NCBI GenBank assembly: GCA_937899065.1
Contig: CALBPG010000010.1
Location: 1 to 64,000 of the forward strand
Length of the DNA stretch: 64,000 nucleotides
Direction: 5' to 3'
DNA from: an uncultured Allomuricauda sp.
GTDB lineage: Bacteria > Bacteroidota > Bacteroidia > Flavobacteriales > Flavobacteriaceae
The translations under genes were made by a program, and so were the position numbers. Positions within the stretch are counted from its first letter, which is position 1; the number at the start of each line of letters is the position of its first letter. Below the pieces are notes generated by a model. The model had not been told where the DNA came from. It made no database searches and worked only from the letters and a program-made list of their open reading frames with translations. Shown here in pieces: positions 1-11,063 of this stretch.

Positions 1-1
1 A

Positions 2-490
2 GTCTATGAGAAAAAACCGGGAAATATTCGCGCCAACGTCATACGCTATGAAGTCATCAAACTAGCAGACCTCTATCAAATCAAAAACAATATTTTTGAT
101 TCCATCACCACAGCCAATACCTCCATAAAGGATTTAACGGAAACCATAGAAGGGAACAATGCGGAAATCACCAATTTAAGTACCAAGCTCAAGGAAACCA
201 CCGACAATCTGAATACCATCACCAAAGAGAAGGACAGTATTTCGTTCTTTGGTGCTTTGCTGGGTAAAGGTGCTTACAAGGCTATCATGTGGGCCATTGT
301 TGCAGGATTGCTGCTACTTTTGATACTGTTCATTTACAAGTTCCGAAATAGCAACTTTTTAACACAGCAGGCTAAGGTTGCATTAGCTGATTTGGAGAAA
401 GAATACGAAGACCACCGCAGGAAAGCACTGGAAAGAGAGCAAAAAGTGAGTCGACGCCTTCAGGACGAGCTAAACAAGAACAAAAAATAA
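2..490 (+). CDS. Membrane-anchored coiled-coil protein, 5' truncated by the window edge
   Basis: The frame is open from the first complete codon of the window to the TAA, so the ORF-track start at 257 is only an internal Met. About 162 residues are visible. The first half is polar and heptad-like, then comes one strong transmembrane segment (AIVAGLLLLLILFIYKF) and a charged, probably helical tail rich in K, E and R. It lies directly upstream of trmD on the same strand. In flavobacterial genomes a gene in this place is often mislabelled tRNA (guanine-N1)-methyltransferase because of that neighbour, but no methyltransferase motif is present. The function is unknown. A role as a periplasmic or cytoplasmic coiled-coil scaffold is only a guess. 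Confidence 0.7.
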   Translation, partial: VYEKKPGNIRANVIRYEVIKLADLYQIKNNIFDSITTANTSIKDLTETIEGNNAEITNLSTKLKETTDNLNTITKEKDSISFFGALLGKGAYKAIMWAIVAGLLLLLILFIYKFRNSNFLTQQAKVALADLEKEYEDHRRKALEREQKVSRRLQDELNKNKK

Positions 491-576
491 ATTGCGACTA
501 TTTATTGTATTGAAGTAGAAAAGAAACTCCCGGTAGTCGGGGTTTCCAATGTGTGGCTTTTTCATACCTTTTCGTC

Positions 577-1254
577 ATGAGAATTGATATTATCGCGGTA
601 TTGCCCGAATTGCTTGAAAGTCCCTTTAGCGCATCTATTTTAAAACGGGCTAAGGAAAAAGGCTTGGTGGAAGTTCATTTTCATGACTAGCGAACCTATG
701 GAGCTGGCAATTACAAACAGATTGATGACTATCAATTTGGAGGCGGTGCAGGAATGGTACTAATGATAGAACCTATTGACCTCTGTATCTCTAAGCTCAC
801 TTCGGAAAGAACCTATCAAGAAATCATCTACATGACCCCTGATGGGGATACATTTGACCAATCTATGGCCAATACCCTATCCCTAAATGAAAACCTGATT
901 ATACTTTGTGGACACTATAAGGGAGTGGACCAAAGGGTTCGTGATATGTTCGTCACCAAAGAGATTTCCATTGGGGACTATGTACTTTCAGGCGGTGAGC
1001 TCGGTGCTGCGGTTTTATGTGATGCCATCATCAGATTGCTTCCCGGAGTACTGAATGACGAAACCTCGGCACTAACAGATACTTTTCAAGATGGACTTTT
1101 GGCCCCTCCGGTATATACGCGCCCATCATCCTACAAGGGCGTGGACGTACCTGAAATCCTATTGAGTGGCAACACCCCAAAAATAGAACTTTGGCGAGAG
1201 GAACAAGCCTTGGAAAAAACACAACGCCAGAGACCTGACCTTTTGAAACCCTGA
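577..1254 (+). pseudogene. trmD: tRNA (guanine-N1)-methyltransferase trmD, interrupted by an in-frame TAG
   Basis: TrmD is a SPOUT enzyme that makes m1G37 in tRNAs, preventing +1 frameshifting. The frame from ATG 577 gives a normal N-terminus (MRIDIIAVLPELLESPF) and then TAG at 688-690 (codon 38), in the usually conserved stretch H-D-L-R-T-Y-G. After the stop the same frame continues without a gap to the TGA at 1254. It keeps the family hallmarks: [22 protein letters not shown] and the knot motif [13 protein letters not shown]. The total is about 225 codons, normal for the family. One base change (for example TTG to TAG) would restore the gene. The ORF-track start at 754 would remove the N-terminal third, including part of the SAM-binding domain. 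rplS follows, as in many bacteria. Since trmD is usually essential, a sequence error is the likeliest reading. Confidence 0.85.
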
Positions 1255-1301
1255 GCGATAGGTTTGAAATGAACCGATTTGCTTCAAAACCAACAAATCC
1301 C

Positions 1302-1331
1302 TTGCAGGTTAACAAGAATGTAGTATTTTTG
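1302..1331 (+). promoter_or_regulatory. Predicted Bacteroidota promoter of rplS
   Basis: A TTG at 1302-1304, 19 bases, then TATTTTTG at 1324-1331 matches the Bacteroidota -33/-7 consensus (TTTG, about 19 bases, TAnnTTTG). It lies 67 bases before the rplS start, leaving a leader of roughly 60 nt. This suggests rplS can be transcribed independently of trmD. Confidence 0.6.
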
Positions 1332-1397
1332 CATTCTCAAAATTAACCTCTGACGAGATACGTGAAAGTTGATTTTGAATAACGCAAACGAAATACC

Positions 1398-1748
1398 ATG
1401 GAATCGTTAATCAAATACGTAGAAGACGAATTCGTATCAAAAAAAGAATTTCCAAATTTTTCCGCTGGGGATACCATAACGGTATACTACGAAATCAAAG
1501 AAGGTGAAAAAACAAGAACCCAGTTCTTTAGAGGAGTAGTTATCCAACGAAGAGGTTCTGGTGCAACCGAAACGTTCACCATTCGCAAAATGTCAGGAAC
1601 TATTGGTGTAGAACGAATCTTCCCAATCAACATGCCTGCATTGCAACGCATCGAAATCAACAAAAAAGGTAAGGTAAGAAGAGCTAGAATTTACTATTTC
1701 CGAGGTCTTACAGGTAAAAAAGCCCGTATCAAAGAAGTTCGCGGATAA
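1398..1748 (+). CDS. rplS: 50S ribosomal protein L19
   Basis: The 116-residue product is the normal length for L19, which sits at the 30S-50S interface. Family signatures include FSAGDTITVYYEIKEG near residue 20, FRGVVIQRRGSGATETFTIRKMS in the middle and the basic end RARIYYFRGLTGKKARIKE. It follows trmD but has its own predicted promoter and is closed by a strong intrinsic terminator. The gene is intact, unlike its upstream neighbour. Confidence 0.97.
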   Translation: MESLIKYVEDEFVSKKEFPNFSAGDTITVYYEIKEGEKTRTQFFRGVVIQRRGSGATETFTIRKMSGTIGVERIFPINMPALQRIEINKKGKVRRARIYYFRGLTGKKARIKEVRG

Positions 1749-1773
1749 TTTTCTCTTTTTTGAAAGACATAAG

Positions 1774-1801
1774 AAAGCACCCAATCAGGGTGCTTTTTTT
1801 A
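1774..1801 (+). terminator. Intrinsic terminator of rplS
   Basis: A perfect 9-bp stem (AAAGCACCC / GGGTGCTTT) with a five-base loop AATCA runs into a T tract. It sits 26 bases after the rplS stop codon. Confidence 0.9.
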
Positions 1802-1880
1802 TGAACAATTGTTAATAACCATAGTTCATATAGTGTTGATTATAAATCAGTTATATCCTTGGTGTTATTACCCAAAAAAC

Positions 1881-1908
1881 ATACTTTAGTATCATACTAA
1901 TGTTAGTA
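1881..1908. repeat. Overlapping palindromes built from ATACT/AGTAT half sites
   Basis: Three palindromes overlap in 28 bases: ATACT-TT-AGTAT (1881-1892), AGTAT-C-ATACT (1888-1898) and TACTAA-TG-TTAGTA (1895-1908). The same half site is thus repeated in alternating orientation, as in an operator for a dimeric regulator that binds cooperatively. No regulator gene lies next to it. AT-rich sequence yields short palindromes by chance, so certainty is limited. Confidence 0.4.
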
Positions 1909-2005
1909 CAATTTAAAGTTAACGTTCTTTAAACATTGATAGTCCAAAAGGTGAGCAATACATCTGAGGAATACTAGAAAAAGGAGACTTTGGAAGGTAG
2001 AAATT

Positions 2006-2137
2006 ATGAGCAGAATAGCGCATGTTATTCTTGATAATTTCAAGTCAATGCGCTCTTGGAAGGGTGCAAATCCAGAAGGGAGTTACGTTAAAGACATCAC
2101 GATGCAATCAATGGTTGCGAAGTCATTTTTAAAATGA
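2006..2137 (+). CDS. Possible 43-residue small protein, unknown
   Basis: ATG to TGA, encoding MSRIAHVILDNFKSM... and ending KSFLK. It is too short for the ORF track. The product is basic, has no membrane segment or signal peptide and matches nothing I recognise. In its favour it is followed within 30 bases by a terminator-like hairpin and preceded by a palindromic array. Against it, such an ORF can arise by chance and may be a remnant of a lost gene. Confidence 0.25.
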   Translation: MSRIAHVILDNFKSMRSWKGANPEGSYVKDITMQSMVAKSFLK

Positions 2138-2161
2138 CAGATAAAATCGAGAGTCTTTCAG

Positions 2162-2203
2162 AAAGCCATATTCACGTATTACGCGGATATGGCTTTTGTT
2201 TTG
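2162..2203 (+). terminator. Terminator-like hairpin in the icd upstream region
   Basis: Ten-base arms (AAAGCCATAT at 2162-2171 and ATATGGCTTT at 2187-2196) enclose a 15-base loop that can form a few extra pairs. The sequence then runs TTGTTTT. It would end any plus-strand transcript from the spacer before icd begins. Confidence 0.55.
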
Positions 2204-2232
2204 GTAAGTGTCTGGCGGTTTCATGGCCATAA

Positions 2233-4491
<2,259 letters not shown>

Positions 4492-4581
4492 GCTAAAGAG
4501 CTTTCCTTCATTAAAAAACCGTTAAGGAACACGGGGGGCTGAATCGTTTCACTATTTTAGCTACCATAGCGAATTCGATTC

Positions 4582-5400
4582 ATGTTTGTATTGAAAAGAC
4601 TGACAGTATTCGTACTTGTCGCATTGATTCTTTCCTGTGAGGATGTCATCCAAGTAGACCTGCCCAGCTCCGAACCAAAATTGGTGATTGATGCGCTCAT
4701 CGGGTATAATGAAAACAATGGAGAACCCATTACCGTGGGACAGGTTGAGCAAACCTTGACCACTCCATTTTTTGAAGAAGAGAACCCTCCAGCAGAAAAT
4801 GCCACGGTTTCCATAATCGACGAAGAGACTGGTGAGATTTTCCAACTTTTTGAAAATGAACCGGGTGTTTTCAGAACCGGATTTCCTGATTTACAATTTG
4901 GTAGAACATATACTTTAGTGGTCCTATACCAAGGAGAAACTTTTACCGCTACTGAACAACTGTCTCCTTCCCCCGTTATCGATAATGTAGAACAAGGCGA
5001 TGGATTTTTATTTGATGAAGACGAAGAAACCGAGGTCAAGGTTACCTTTACCGATTTACCCAACGAACCCAATCATTATTTGTTCTCTTTTGGGTTTGAT
5101 AATTTTTTGGTCATAGATGATGATTTCTTCCAAAATGAACAATTGACCTTCTCGTATTTTTACGAGGATGTTGACCCCGGCGATTTGCTCACCATAACCC
5201 TTTTCGGTATCGATAGCCGTTTTGCTGATTTTGCGGAACAGGCTTTGACCCAATCTGGCGAAAATGGCGGGGGCCCCTTTCAAACCCCTCCGGCCAATGT
5301 GCGGGGCAACATTGTGAACACCACTAATATTGACAATTTTCCGTTCGGTTATTTTGCCTTAAGCGAGTTCGATGTTCGCATACTCACGGTGCAACCCTAG
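4582..5400 (+). CDS. DUF4249 lipoprotein (first of three)
   Basis: A 272-residue protein with an SPII signal peptide (hydrophobic segment, then LILSCEDV; the Cys is the lipid site), so it should be an outer-membrane or periplasmic lipoprotein. The mature start CEDVIQVDLP and the later motif SPVIDNVEQGDGFLFDEDEETEVKVTFTD define the DUF4249 family. This family is found beside TonB receptors in Bacteroidota and probably helps capture the ligand, but the substrate is not known. It lies 54 bases before the receptor gene, on the same strand. It is clearly more divergent than the two DUF4249 copies downstream of the receptor. Confidence 0.88.
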   Translation: MFVLKRLTVFVLVALILSCEDVIQVDLPSSEPKLVIDALIGYNENNGEPITVGQVEQTLTTPFFEEENPPAENATVSIIDEETGEIFQLFENEPGVFRTGFPDLQFGRTYTLVVLYQGETFTATEQLSPSPVIDNVEQGDGFLFDEDEETEVKVTFTDLPNEPNHYLFSFGFDNFLVIDDDFFQNEQLTFSYFYEDVDPGDLLTITLFGIDSRFADFAEQALTQSGENGGGPFQTPPANVRGNIVNTTNIDNFPFGYFALSEFDVRILTVQP

Positions 5401-5460
5401 CCAATTGTTAATTTTAAGTAAATCTCTTCCAAAATCCATAACTTTAAAAAAACCATGCTA

Positions 5461-7857
5461 ATGTCCAAAAACCAGCTTCTACTCCTATTTCTACTCTTAT
5501 CCACCTCATTTTCTTTTGCACAACAACGATACACCTTAAGCGGTACAGTCCGCGAGGCTTCTAGTAATGAAACCTTAATTGGGGTAACCATAGCGATACC
5601 TGAGCTAAAAACAGGTACCACAACTAATGAATATGGTTTCTATTCTATTACGGTACCATCAGGAGAGTATAAGATTGTTGCGTCATATTTGGGTTTTGCA
5701 GATATTTCCCAAACCGTCTCTTTGAACACGAACACGAAATTGGACTTAAAGATGACCGAGGAGACACAAGAATTGGAGGAGGTTGTGCTTACTGAGGACG
5801 TTGAGCGTATTGATATTCGAAAACCGCAAATGAGTGTCAACAATCTAGCGGTAAGTACCATCAAGCAAATTCCAGTGGTACTCGGAGAAGCGGATGTAAT
5901 CAAGTCCTTGGTACTCCTACCTGGAGTTACAAACGCGGGTGAAGCGTCTTCTGGTTTTAACGTTCGGGGGGGTGCTGCAGACCAAAATTTGATTTTATTG
6001 GATGAAGCCATCATTTTCAACTCTTCCCACCTTTTTGGCTTCTTTTCGGTCTTCAATCCAGATGCGATAAAAGATGTAAAGTTATTTAAAGGAGGTATTC
6101 CCGCGCGGTATGGGGGTCGGGTATCCTCTGTTCTTGAGATTTTCCAAAGGGAAGGAAATAGCAAAGATACCAAAGTTAGTGGCGGTATTGGAGCCGTTGC
6201 AAGCCGTTTGTTGGTAGAGGGGCCAATTATAAAAGACCGCACTGCCTTTTTGATTGTGTGTAGAGCTTCATATGCTCATTTGTTCCTGCCCTTGTTCGAT
6301 ATCGACAATAGGGCGTATTTCTATGACCTGAATACCAAACTCAGTCATAAAATCAACGACCGCAATAGTATTTACCTTTCCGGATATTTCGGGAGAGACC
6401 TCTTCAGCATTAACGATAGTTTTGTCAACACCTATGGCAATGCTGTTGGGAACTTCAGATGGAATCATCTCTTTTCTGATAAATTATTCTCCAACCTATC
6501 TTTAATCTACTCCGATTATTTTTATGGATTGGAATTGGACTTTGTTGGATTTGAATGGGATTCCGGGATTCAAAACTTCAACCTGAAGTATGACCTAAAA
6601 CATTACATCAGCGACAAACTTCAAATCAATTACGGACTCAATAATATTTACTATGTCTTCAATCCAGGTAAAATCGAACCGAACCGTGAGGATTCTGGAA
6701 TTGTCGCCGAACAACTAACCAAAAAATATGCGAATGAAGCCGCTGCTTATATTGGTGTGGAACAAAAGGTTACCCCTAACCTTAGTGTAAATTACGGGCT
6801 TCGTTTTAGCGTATTCAATCGATTGGGACAAGACGAACTCTTCGTATACGAAAACAATCAACCTGTATTCTTTGACCCTTTTCAATTGGTGTATCGTGAG
6901 GCAGAACCCATCGATACTATTAATCCAGGAAGGGGAACCAACCTGAAAACCTTTACCAACTTTGAGCCAAGGGTTTCCATGGCGTATACCATAAATGACA
7001 ACAACTCAGTAAAAGCAAGCTATACGCGTTTGGCACAGTATTTACATTTGCTTTCGAATACTAGCTCCCCTACCCCGTTGGATGTCTGGACGCCGAGCGG
7101 TCCCTTTGTCGAACCACAGTTGCTGGACCAATATGCCCTCGGGTATTTTCGAAACATCAAGAATGGAGAATACTCTTTGGAACTAGAAGGTTTTTACAAA
7201 GAAGTACAAAACCGTATTGATTACATCGATGGGGCAGACCTGATTGCCAATGACGCCATCGAACAGGTCATCTTAAATGGTGAAGCGAGGGCATATGGAT
7301 TAGAATTTCTGTTCCGAAAGAATGAAGGTGCCCTTACCGGTTGGGTTTCCTATACCCTTTCACGTTCGGAACAGCGCACTCCAGGACGAGTACCAACGTT
7401 CGACAACGGTCGATCTAATCAAGAGACGGGTATCAATAACGGGGAATGGTATAGTACTCCCTTTGACAAAACCCACGACTTGGCCATCTATGGGAACTAC
7501 GAACTGAACAAAAAATGGAGTTTCAATACCAACTTTATTTATCAAACCGGACAGCCTACAAACTTTCCGGTAGGTCAATTTGACTTTCAAGGACTTGTTG
7601 TGCCATTCTTTGGGCAACGAAACCAAACCAGGCTTCCAGACTATCATAGGATGGACATTGCTGCAACACTCCGACCCAAGCGGAACCCGAAAAAAAAGTT
7701 CCAATCCGAATGGGTTTTTAGCGTTTACAACGTTTATAATCGTATGAATGCAGCTTCCATCAACTTCAGACAAAATGAAGATACTGGGCGCAACGAAGCC
7801 ATTCGAACAGCAATATTTGGTGTTGTGCCCGCAGTAACCTATAATTTCAAGTTTTAA
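5461..7857 (+). CDS. TonB-dependent receptor with N-terminal CarboxypepD_reg-like domain, DUF4249-associated
   Basis: About 798 residues. A signal peptide (LLLLFLLLSTSFSFAQ) is followed by a carboxypeptidase-regulatory-like beta-sandwich (TLSGTVREASSNETLIGV, residues about 25-110). Next come a plug domain (VIKSLVLLPGVTNAGEASSGFNVRGG, DRNLILLDEA-type region) and a long beta-barrel ending in an aromatic (TYNFKF). It imports an unknown ligand across the outer membrane with TonB energy. I prefer ATG 5461 over 5455 because the second Met begins a more typical signal peptide. Its stop is followed after one base by the second DUF4249 gene, so the units are surely co-transcribed. One odd residue: FLIVCRASYAHLF, where the family usually has Gly in place of Cys. 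Confidence 0.93.
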   Translation: MSKNQLLLLFLLLSTSFSFAQQRYTLSGTVREASSNETLIGVTIAIPELKTGTTTNEYGFYSITVPSGEYKIVASYLGFADISQTVSLNTNTKLDLKMTEETQELEEVVLTEDVERIDIRKPQMSVNNLAVSTIKQIPVVLGEADVIKSLVLLPGVTNAGEASSGFNVRGGAADQNLILLDEAIIFNSSHLFGFFSVFNPDAIKDVKLFKGGIPARYGGRVSSVLEIFQREGNSKDTKVSGGIGAVASRLLVEGPIIKDRTAFLIVCRASYAHLFLPLFDIDNRAYFYDLNTKLSHKINDRNSIYLSGYFGRDLFSINDSFVNTYGNAVGNFRWNHLFSDKLFSNLSLIYSDYFYGLELDFVGFEWDSGIQNFNLKYDLKHYISDKLQINYGLNNIYYVFNPGKIEPNREDSGIVAEQLTKKYANEAAAYIGVEQKVTPNLSVNYGLRFSVFNRLGQDELFVYENNQPVFFDPFQLVYREAEPIDTINPGRGTNLKTFTNFEPRVSMAYTINDNNSVKASYTRLAQYLHLLSNTSSPTPLDVWTPSGPFVEPQLLDQYALGYFRNIKNGEYSLELEGFYKEVQNRIDYIDGADLIANDAIEQVILNGEARAYGLEFLFRKNEGALTGWVSYTLSRSEQRTPGRVPTFDNGRSNQETGINNGEWYSTPFDKTHDLAIYGNYELNKKWSFNTNFIYQTGQPTNFPVGQFDFQGLVVPFFGQRNQTRLPDYHRMDIAATLRPKRNPKKKFQSEWVFSVYNVYNRMNAASINFRQNEDTGRNEAIRTAIFGVVPAVTYNFKF

Positions 7858-7858
7858 G

Positions 7859-8761
7859 ATGAGAGTATCCGTTATTTTTCTGTGTGTTATCAGTCTCTGC
7901 TTCTTTTCTTGTGAAGATGTTATCGATGTGGACTTGCCTGAAACCGAAACGAGACTTGTAGTAAATGGCTTGTTGCGAGTAGATTTTGGAGAACAATTCG
8001 TGCCTGTTGAGATTAGAGTTACGGAATCCAGTAGTTTCTTTGAAGAGAATCAAGTTACCACTTTGGAAGACGCCTTGATTATTTATGGTGTTCCTGACCC
8101 AAACGCTCCTGAGATTATCGTCAATCAGCAAGTTTCAAACTTGGCTGAATCAGCTCCTGGAACAGGTATCTATATTCCAGACCCAACTTTTGACGAAGAC
8201 CAACGTATTCCTACCGCTGCAATCGCTCCCGGTACCGTTTTCATCCTAATCATTGAACACGAAGGAAGACTATACGCCGCTAGAACACCATTTTCACCTA
8301 GTGTCCCCATTGATAACATCGAACAGGGTACGGAAACATTGTTTGACGAAGATGATACCGAAATCGTGCTGACCATCACCGATTTACCTGAAGTAGAAAA
8401 CTACTATGTTTTTGAATTTGGCCAAGGTGAGTTTCTAGCTTTGGATGACCAGTTTATTGATGGACAAGAGTTTGAATTCTCATTTTTTCCAGAGCGTGAT
8501 TTATTTCCTGGAGATGTACTTCCTGTAAGCATTCTAGGTGCCGACCAACAATTTTTTAATTATGTGGATTTGTTGGTAGAACAAACTGAAAATGATGGGG
8601 GTGTTTTCGAAACTCCTGCCGCAACGGTGCGCGGAAATATTTTTGATGTCACAGGTCTGGACAACACCTTACTTTTTGACAATGTGAATCGGCCAGACGC
8701 ATTCCCCTTGGGCTATTTTGCAGTGGTACAAGAATTCACGGAAACCTTGACAATTGAATGA
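7859..8761 (+). CDS. DUF4249 lipoprotein (second of three)
   Basis: A 300-residue SPII lipoprotein (LCFFSCEDVIDVDLPETE, lipid Cys at about residue 19). It begins one base after the TonB-receptor stop and its own TGA overlaps the ATG of the next gene (ATGA). Two long stretches (GEFLALDDQFIDGQEFEFSF and ENDGGVFETPAATVRGN) are identical in the next gene, showing a recent tandem duplication. Expected to lie at the cell surface or in the periplasm and to work with the receptor. Confidence 0.9.
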   Translation: MRVSVIFLCVISLCFFSCEDVIDVDLPETETRLVVNGLLRVDFGEQFVPVEIRVTESSSFFEENQVTTLEDALIIYGVPDPNAPEIIVNQQVSNLAESAPGTGIYIPDPTFDEDQRIPTAAIAPGTVFILIIEHEGRLYAARTPFSPSVPIDNIEQGTETLFDEDDTEIVLTITDLPEVENYYVFEFGQGEFLALDDQFIDGQEFEFSFFPERDLFPGDVLPVSILGADQQFFNYVDLLVEQTENDGGVFETPAATVRGNIFDVTGLDNTLLFDNVNRPDAFPLGYFAVVQEFTETLTIE

Positions 8762-9684
8762 GCAAAAATCGCAAATCACGTATTGGAACTTTTGGTCTAT
8801 GTGCGTTTTGCGCTTTCATATTGCTTTCTTCCTGTGAAGATGTCATAGATGTGGATTTACCAGAAACGGAGACGCGTTTGGTGGTTAATGGAATCGTGCG
8901 AGTAGATATTACTCAGGAATTTGCCAATGTAAAAATCAGATTTACAGAATCCTCCAGTTTTTTTGACGACAACACTATTGCACAAGTTGAGAGTGCCGTT
9001 ATTCTAGTTGGGGAATCAGACCCCGAAGACCCTTTTAACTTGAACTTTGGCACCTCTATTTTGAAAGAATTTGTTCCAGGAACAGGTATTTACGAGCCGG
9101 ATACGGTAGGAAATGATGTTGATGACCGCATACGGACTGATTTTTTGAACCCAAACACCACTTTCTTTTTGATTGTGGAATATCAAGGTAGACGTTATGC
9201 GGGTCAAACCATGTATGTACCGACTGTTCCCATTGATAACCTTGAACAAGGTGATGAAACCCTATTTGATGATGATGACACCGAAATTAAAGTGACCATT
9301 ACGGACATTCCTGAAGAAGAAAACTACTATGTTTTTGATTTTCAAGAAGGTGAATTTTTAGCCCTTGACGACCAATTTATTGATGGTCAGGAGTTTGAAT
9401 TCTCATTTTTTCCAGAACGCGACTTGAGTCCGGGAGAAGAATTACAAGTTAGCATTCTGGGAGCTGATCAGCAGTTTTTCAATTACATTGACCTTTTGGT
9501 AGAACAAACCGAAAATGACGGTGGGGTTTTTGAAACGCCTGCCGCAACGGTTAGAGGTAATATGTTTGATGTCACCGGCTTGGACAATCGTGAGATTTTC
9601 GATAACGTGGGGCGACCAGATTCTTTTGCCTTAGGCTATTTTGCTGTTATTCAAGAGCTTAATCAGACGATAATCATTGATTAA
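8758..9684 (+). CDS. DUF4249 lipoprotein (third of three, tandem duplicate)
   Basis: A 308-residue SPII lipoprotein (FILLSSCEDVIDVDLPETE). It overlaps the previous gene by four bases and is very similar to it along the whole length. The main differences are in the region around residues 75-135, between conserved blocks. That fits divergence of a ligand-contacting face, though this is inference. It ends head-on against the GntP gene, with no spacing between the two stop codons. Confidence 0.9.
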   Translation: MSKNRKSRIGTFGLCAFCAFILLSSCEDVIDVDLPETETRLVVNGIVRVDITQEFANVKIRFTESSSFFDDNTIAQVESAVILVGESDPEDPFNLNFGTSILKEFVPGTGIYEPDTVGNDVDDRIRTDFLNPNTTFFLIVEYQGRRYAGQTMYVPTVPIDNLEQGDETLFDDDDTEIKVTITDIPEEENYYVFDFQEGEFLALDDQFIDGQEFEFSFFPERDLSPGEELQVSILGADQQFFNYIDLLVEQTENDGGVFETPAATVRGNMFDVTGLDNREIFDNVGRPDSFALGYFAVIQELNQTIIID

Positions 9685-11013
9685 TCAAAGTACAAGATAC
9701 AGCAGCATAATCAAAACAAAACCCGTCAATCCTTGTAAGAGGGTACCCAATGTTAAACCTTGAAGTCCTTCTTTAGTAGTCAAACCCGAAAATTGGGAAA
9801 CCACCCAAAAATAGCTGTCATTTACATGTGACACGGTCATCGCTCCCGCTCCAACCGATAAGACCACCAAGGCTTTGTCCAATGCGGATTCCAATCCGAA
9901 GGCGCCCAATAATGGTGCAACAATAGCAGAAGTAGTAATAATACTAACGGTAGACGATCCCTGCGCTGTTTTAAGTAAAGCCGCAATGACAAACGTTATG
10001 GCCAGGCCTGCTAGACCAGATTCATAATTTGTCCCAATCCATTGTCCAACGTCTATGGTTCGTAAAACAGCCCCAAAAGCACCTCCAGCTCCTGTTATCA
10101 AAACGATGGAACCGGCTTGACCCAAAGCTTCTGAAATCCATTTGCTCTTGTTTGGTGTAGAAATATTACGAGCCAAGACTACGGCGAGTACCACCCCAAC
10201 CAATAGGGCAACCACCGGGTTTCCTATAAAATCAATCGCTTTAAAAAAAAGACCTTCCCCAAAGGGATAACTGGGATAACTCGCTATAGACTTCAATGCA
10301 ATCAAGACAATTGGGGCAAACAAGGGTAAAAAAGCCTGATAGGGTTTGATTTTGGGTAAATCATTTACAATATTCTCCTTTTCCGTCGTATCCAATTCGG
10401 TTTCCGTTCCCTCTATGCGTTTCCCCATCCAATTCGCCCAAACATACCCCATCACCGATACTGGTATTGATACCGCAAGTCCCAATAAAATAACCATTCC
10501 CAAATCCGCCTCGAGCATAGCCGCCGCCGCCAAGGGTCCAGGTGTGGGAGGTACAAAAACATGCGCTGCGTACAGTCCCGTAGCCAAAGCAATAGAAAAC
10601 ACCATTACTGGAATTCCGCTTCTTTTGCTCAACGCTTTGTTCAAAGAGGACAAAATGATGAAACCTGAATCGCAGAAAACGGGAATTGATACCAAATAAC
10701 CAGCTAAATTCAACGCCAAAGGTGATTTGCGAAACCCCACTCCACTTAAAACCTTTTGCGCCAAGACCTGTGTTGCACCGGTTTTTTCCAGATAGATTCC
10801 AATCACGCTACCAAAAGCTATGACCAAGGCAAATCCAGACAAGGTTTTTCCCAGACCTTCACCCATGGTTTTCAGAATGATTTCCGGGGTAAGCCCCAAC
10901 CCCAACCCCGCGACTATCGCCGAGATGGTCAATGAAAACACAGGATGCATTTTGAACCGCACTGTAGCGACAACAATAAAAACCAAAATACCTAGAAGAA
11001 CCAACGCTATCAT
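9685..11013 (-). CDS. GntP-family gluconate/organic acid:H+ symporter
   Basis: A 442-residue polytopic membrane protein (about 12 hydrophobic segments) of the GntP family. Characteristic blocks include LVSIPVFCDSGFIILSSLNKALSKRSG, HVFVPPTPGPLAAAAMLEADLG and ALLKTAQGSSTVSIITTSAI. It carries gluconate or a related sugar acid into the cell with protons. No kinase or sugar-acid gene is adjacent, so the substrate is open. The gene is single, convergent with the DUF4249 operon and divergent from the small membrane protein at 11064. Confidence 0.92.
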   Translation of the reverse strand: MIALVLLGILVFIVVATVRFKMHPVFSLTISAIVAGLGLGLTPEIILKTMGEGLGKTLSGFALVIAFGSVIGIYLEKTGATQVLAQKVLSGVGFRKSPLALNLAGYLVSIPVFCDSGFIILSSLNKALSKRSGIPVMVFSIALATGLYAAHVFVPPTPGPLAAAAMLEADLGMVILLGLAVSIPVSVMGYVWANWMGKRIEGTETELDTTEKENIVNDLPKIKPYQAFLPLFAPIVLIALKSIASYPSYPFGEGLFFKAIDFIGNPVVALLVGVVLAVVLARNISTPNKSKWISEALGQAGSIVLITGAGGAFGAVLRTIDVGQWIGTNYESGLAGLAITFVIAALLKTAQGSSTVSIITTSAIVAPLLGAFGLESALDKALVVLSVGAGAMTVSHVNDSYFWVVSQFSGLTTKEGLQGLTLGTLLQGLTGFVLIMLLYLVL

Positions 11014-11063
11014 TTTCCGATATGTTTTCTCTAAATATAGGGCAATCTCCGTACTTTCGTTTT

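Noticed and set aside
1031-1315. Antisense ORF across trmD
   Set aside because: It is a shadow of the trmD frame without any domain, promoter or conserved motif.
9685-11013. Gluconate catabolic operon around the GntP permease
   Set aside because: No gluconate kinase or dehydratase is adjacent; zwf, pgl and gnd are 43 kb away, so I do not join them.
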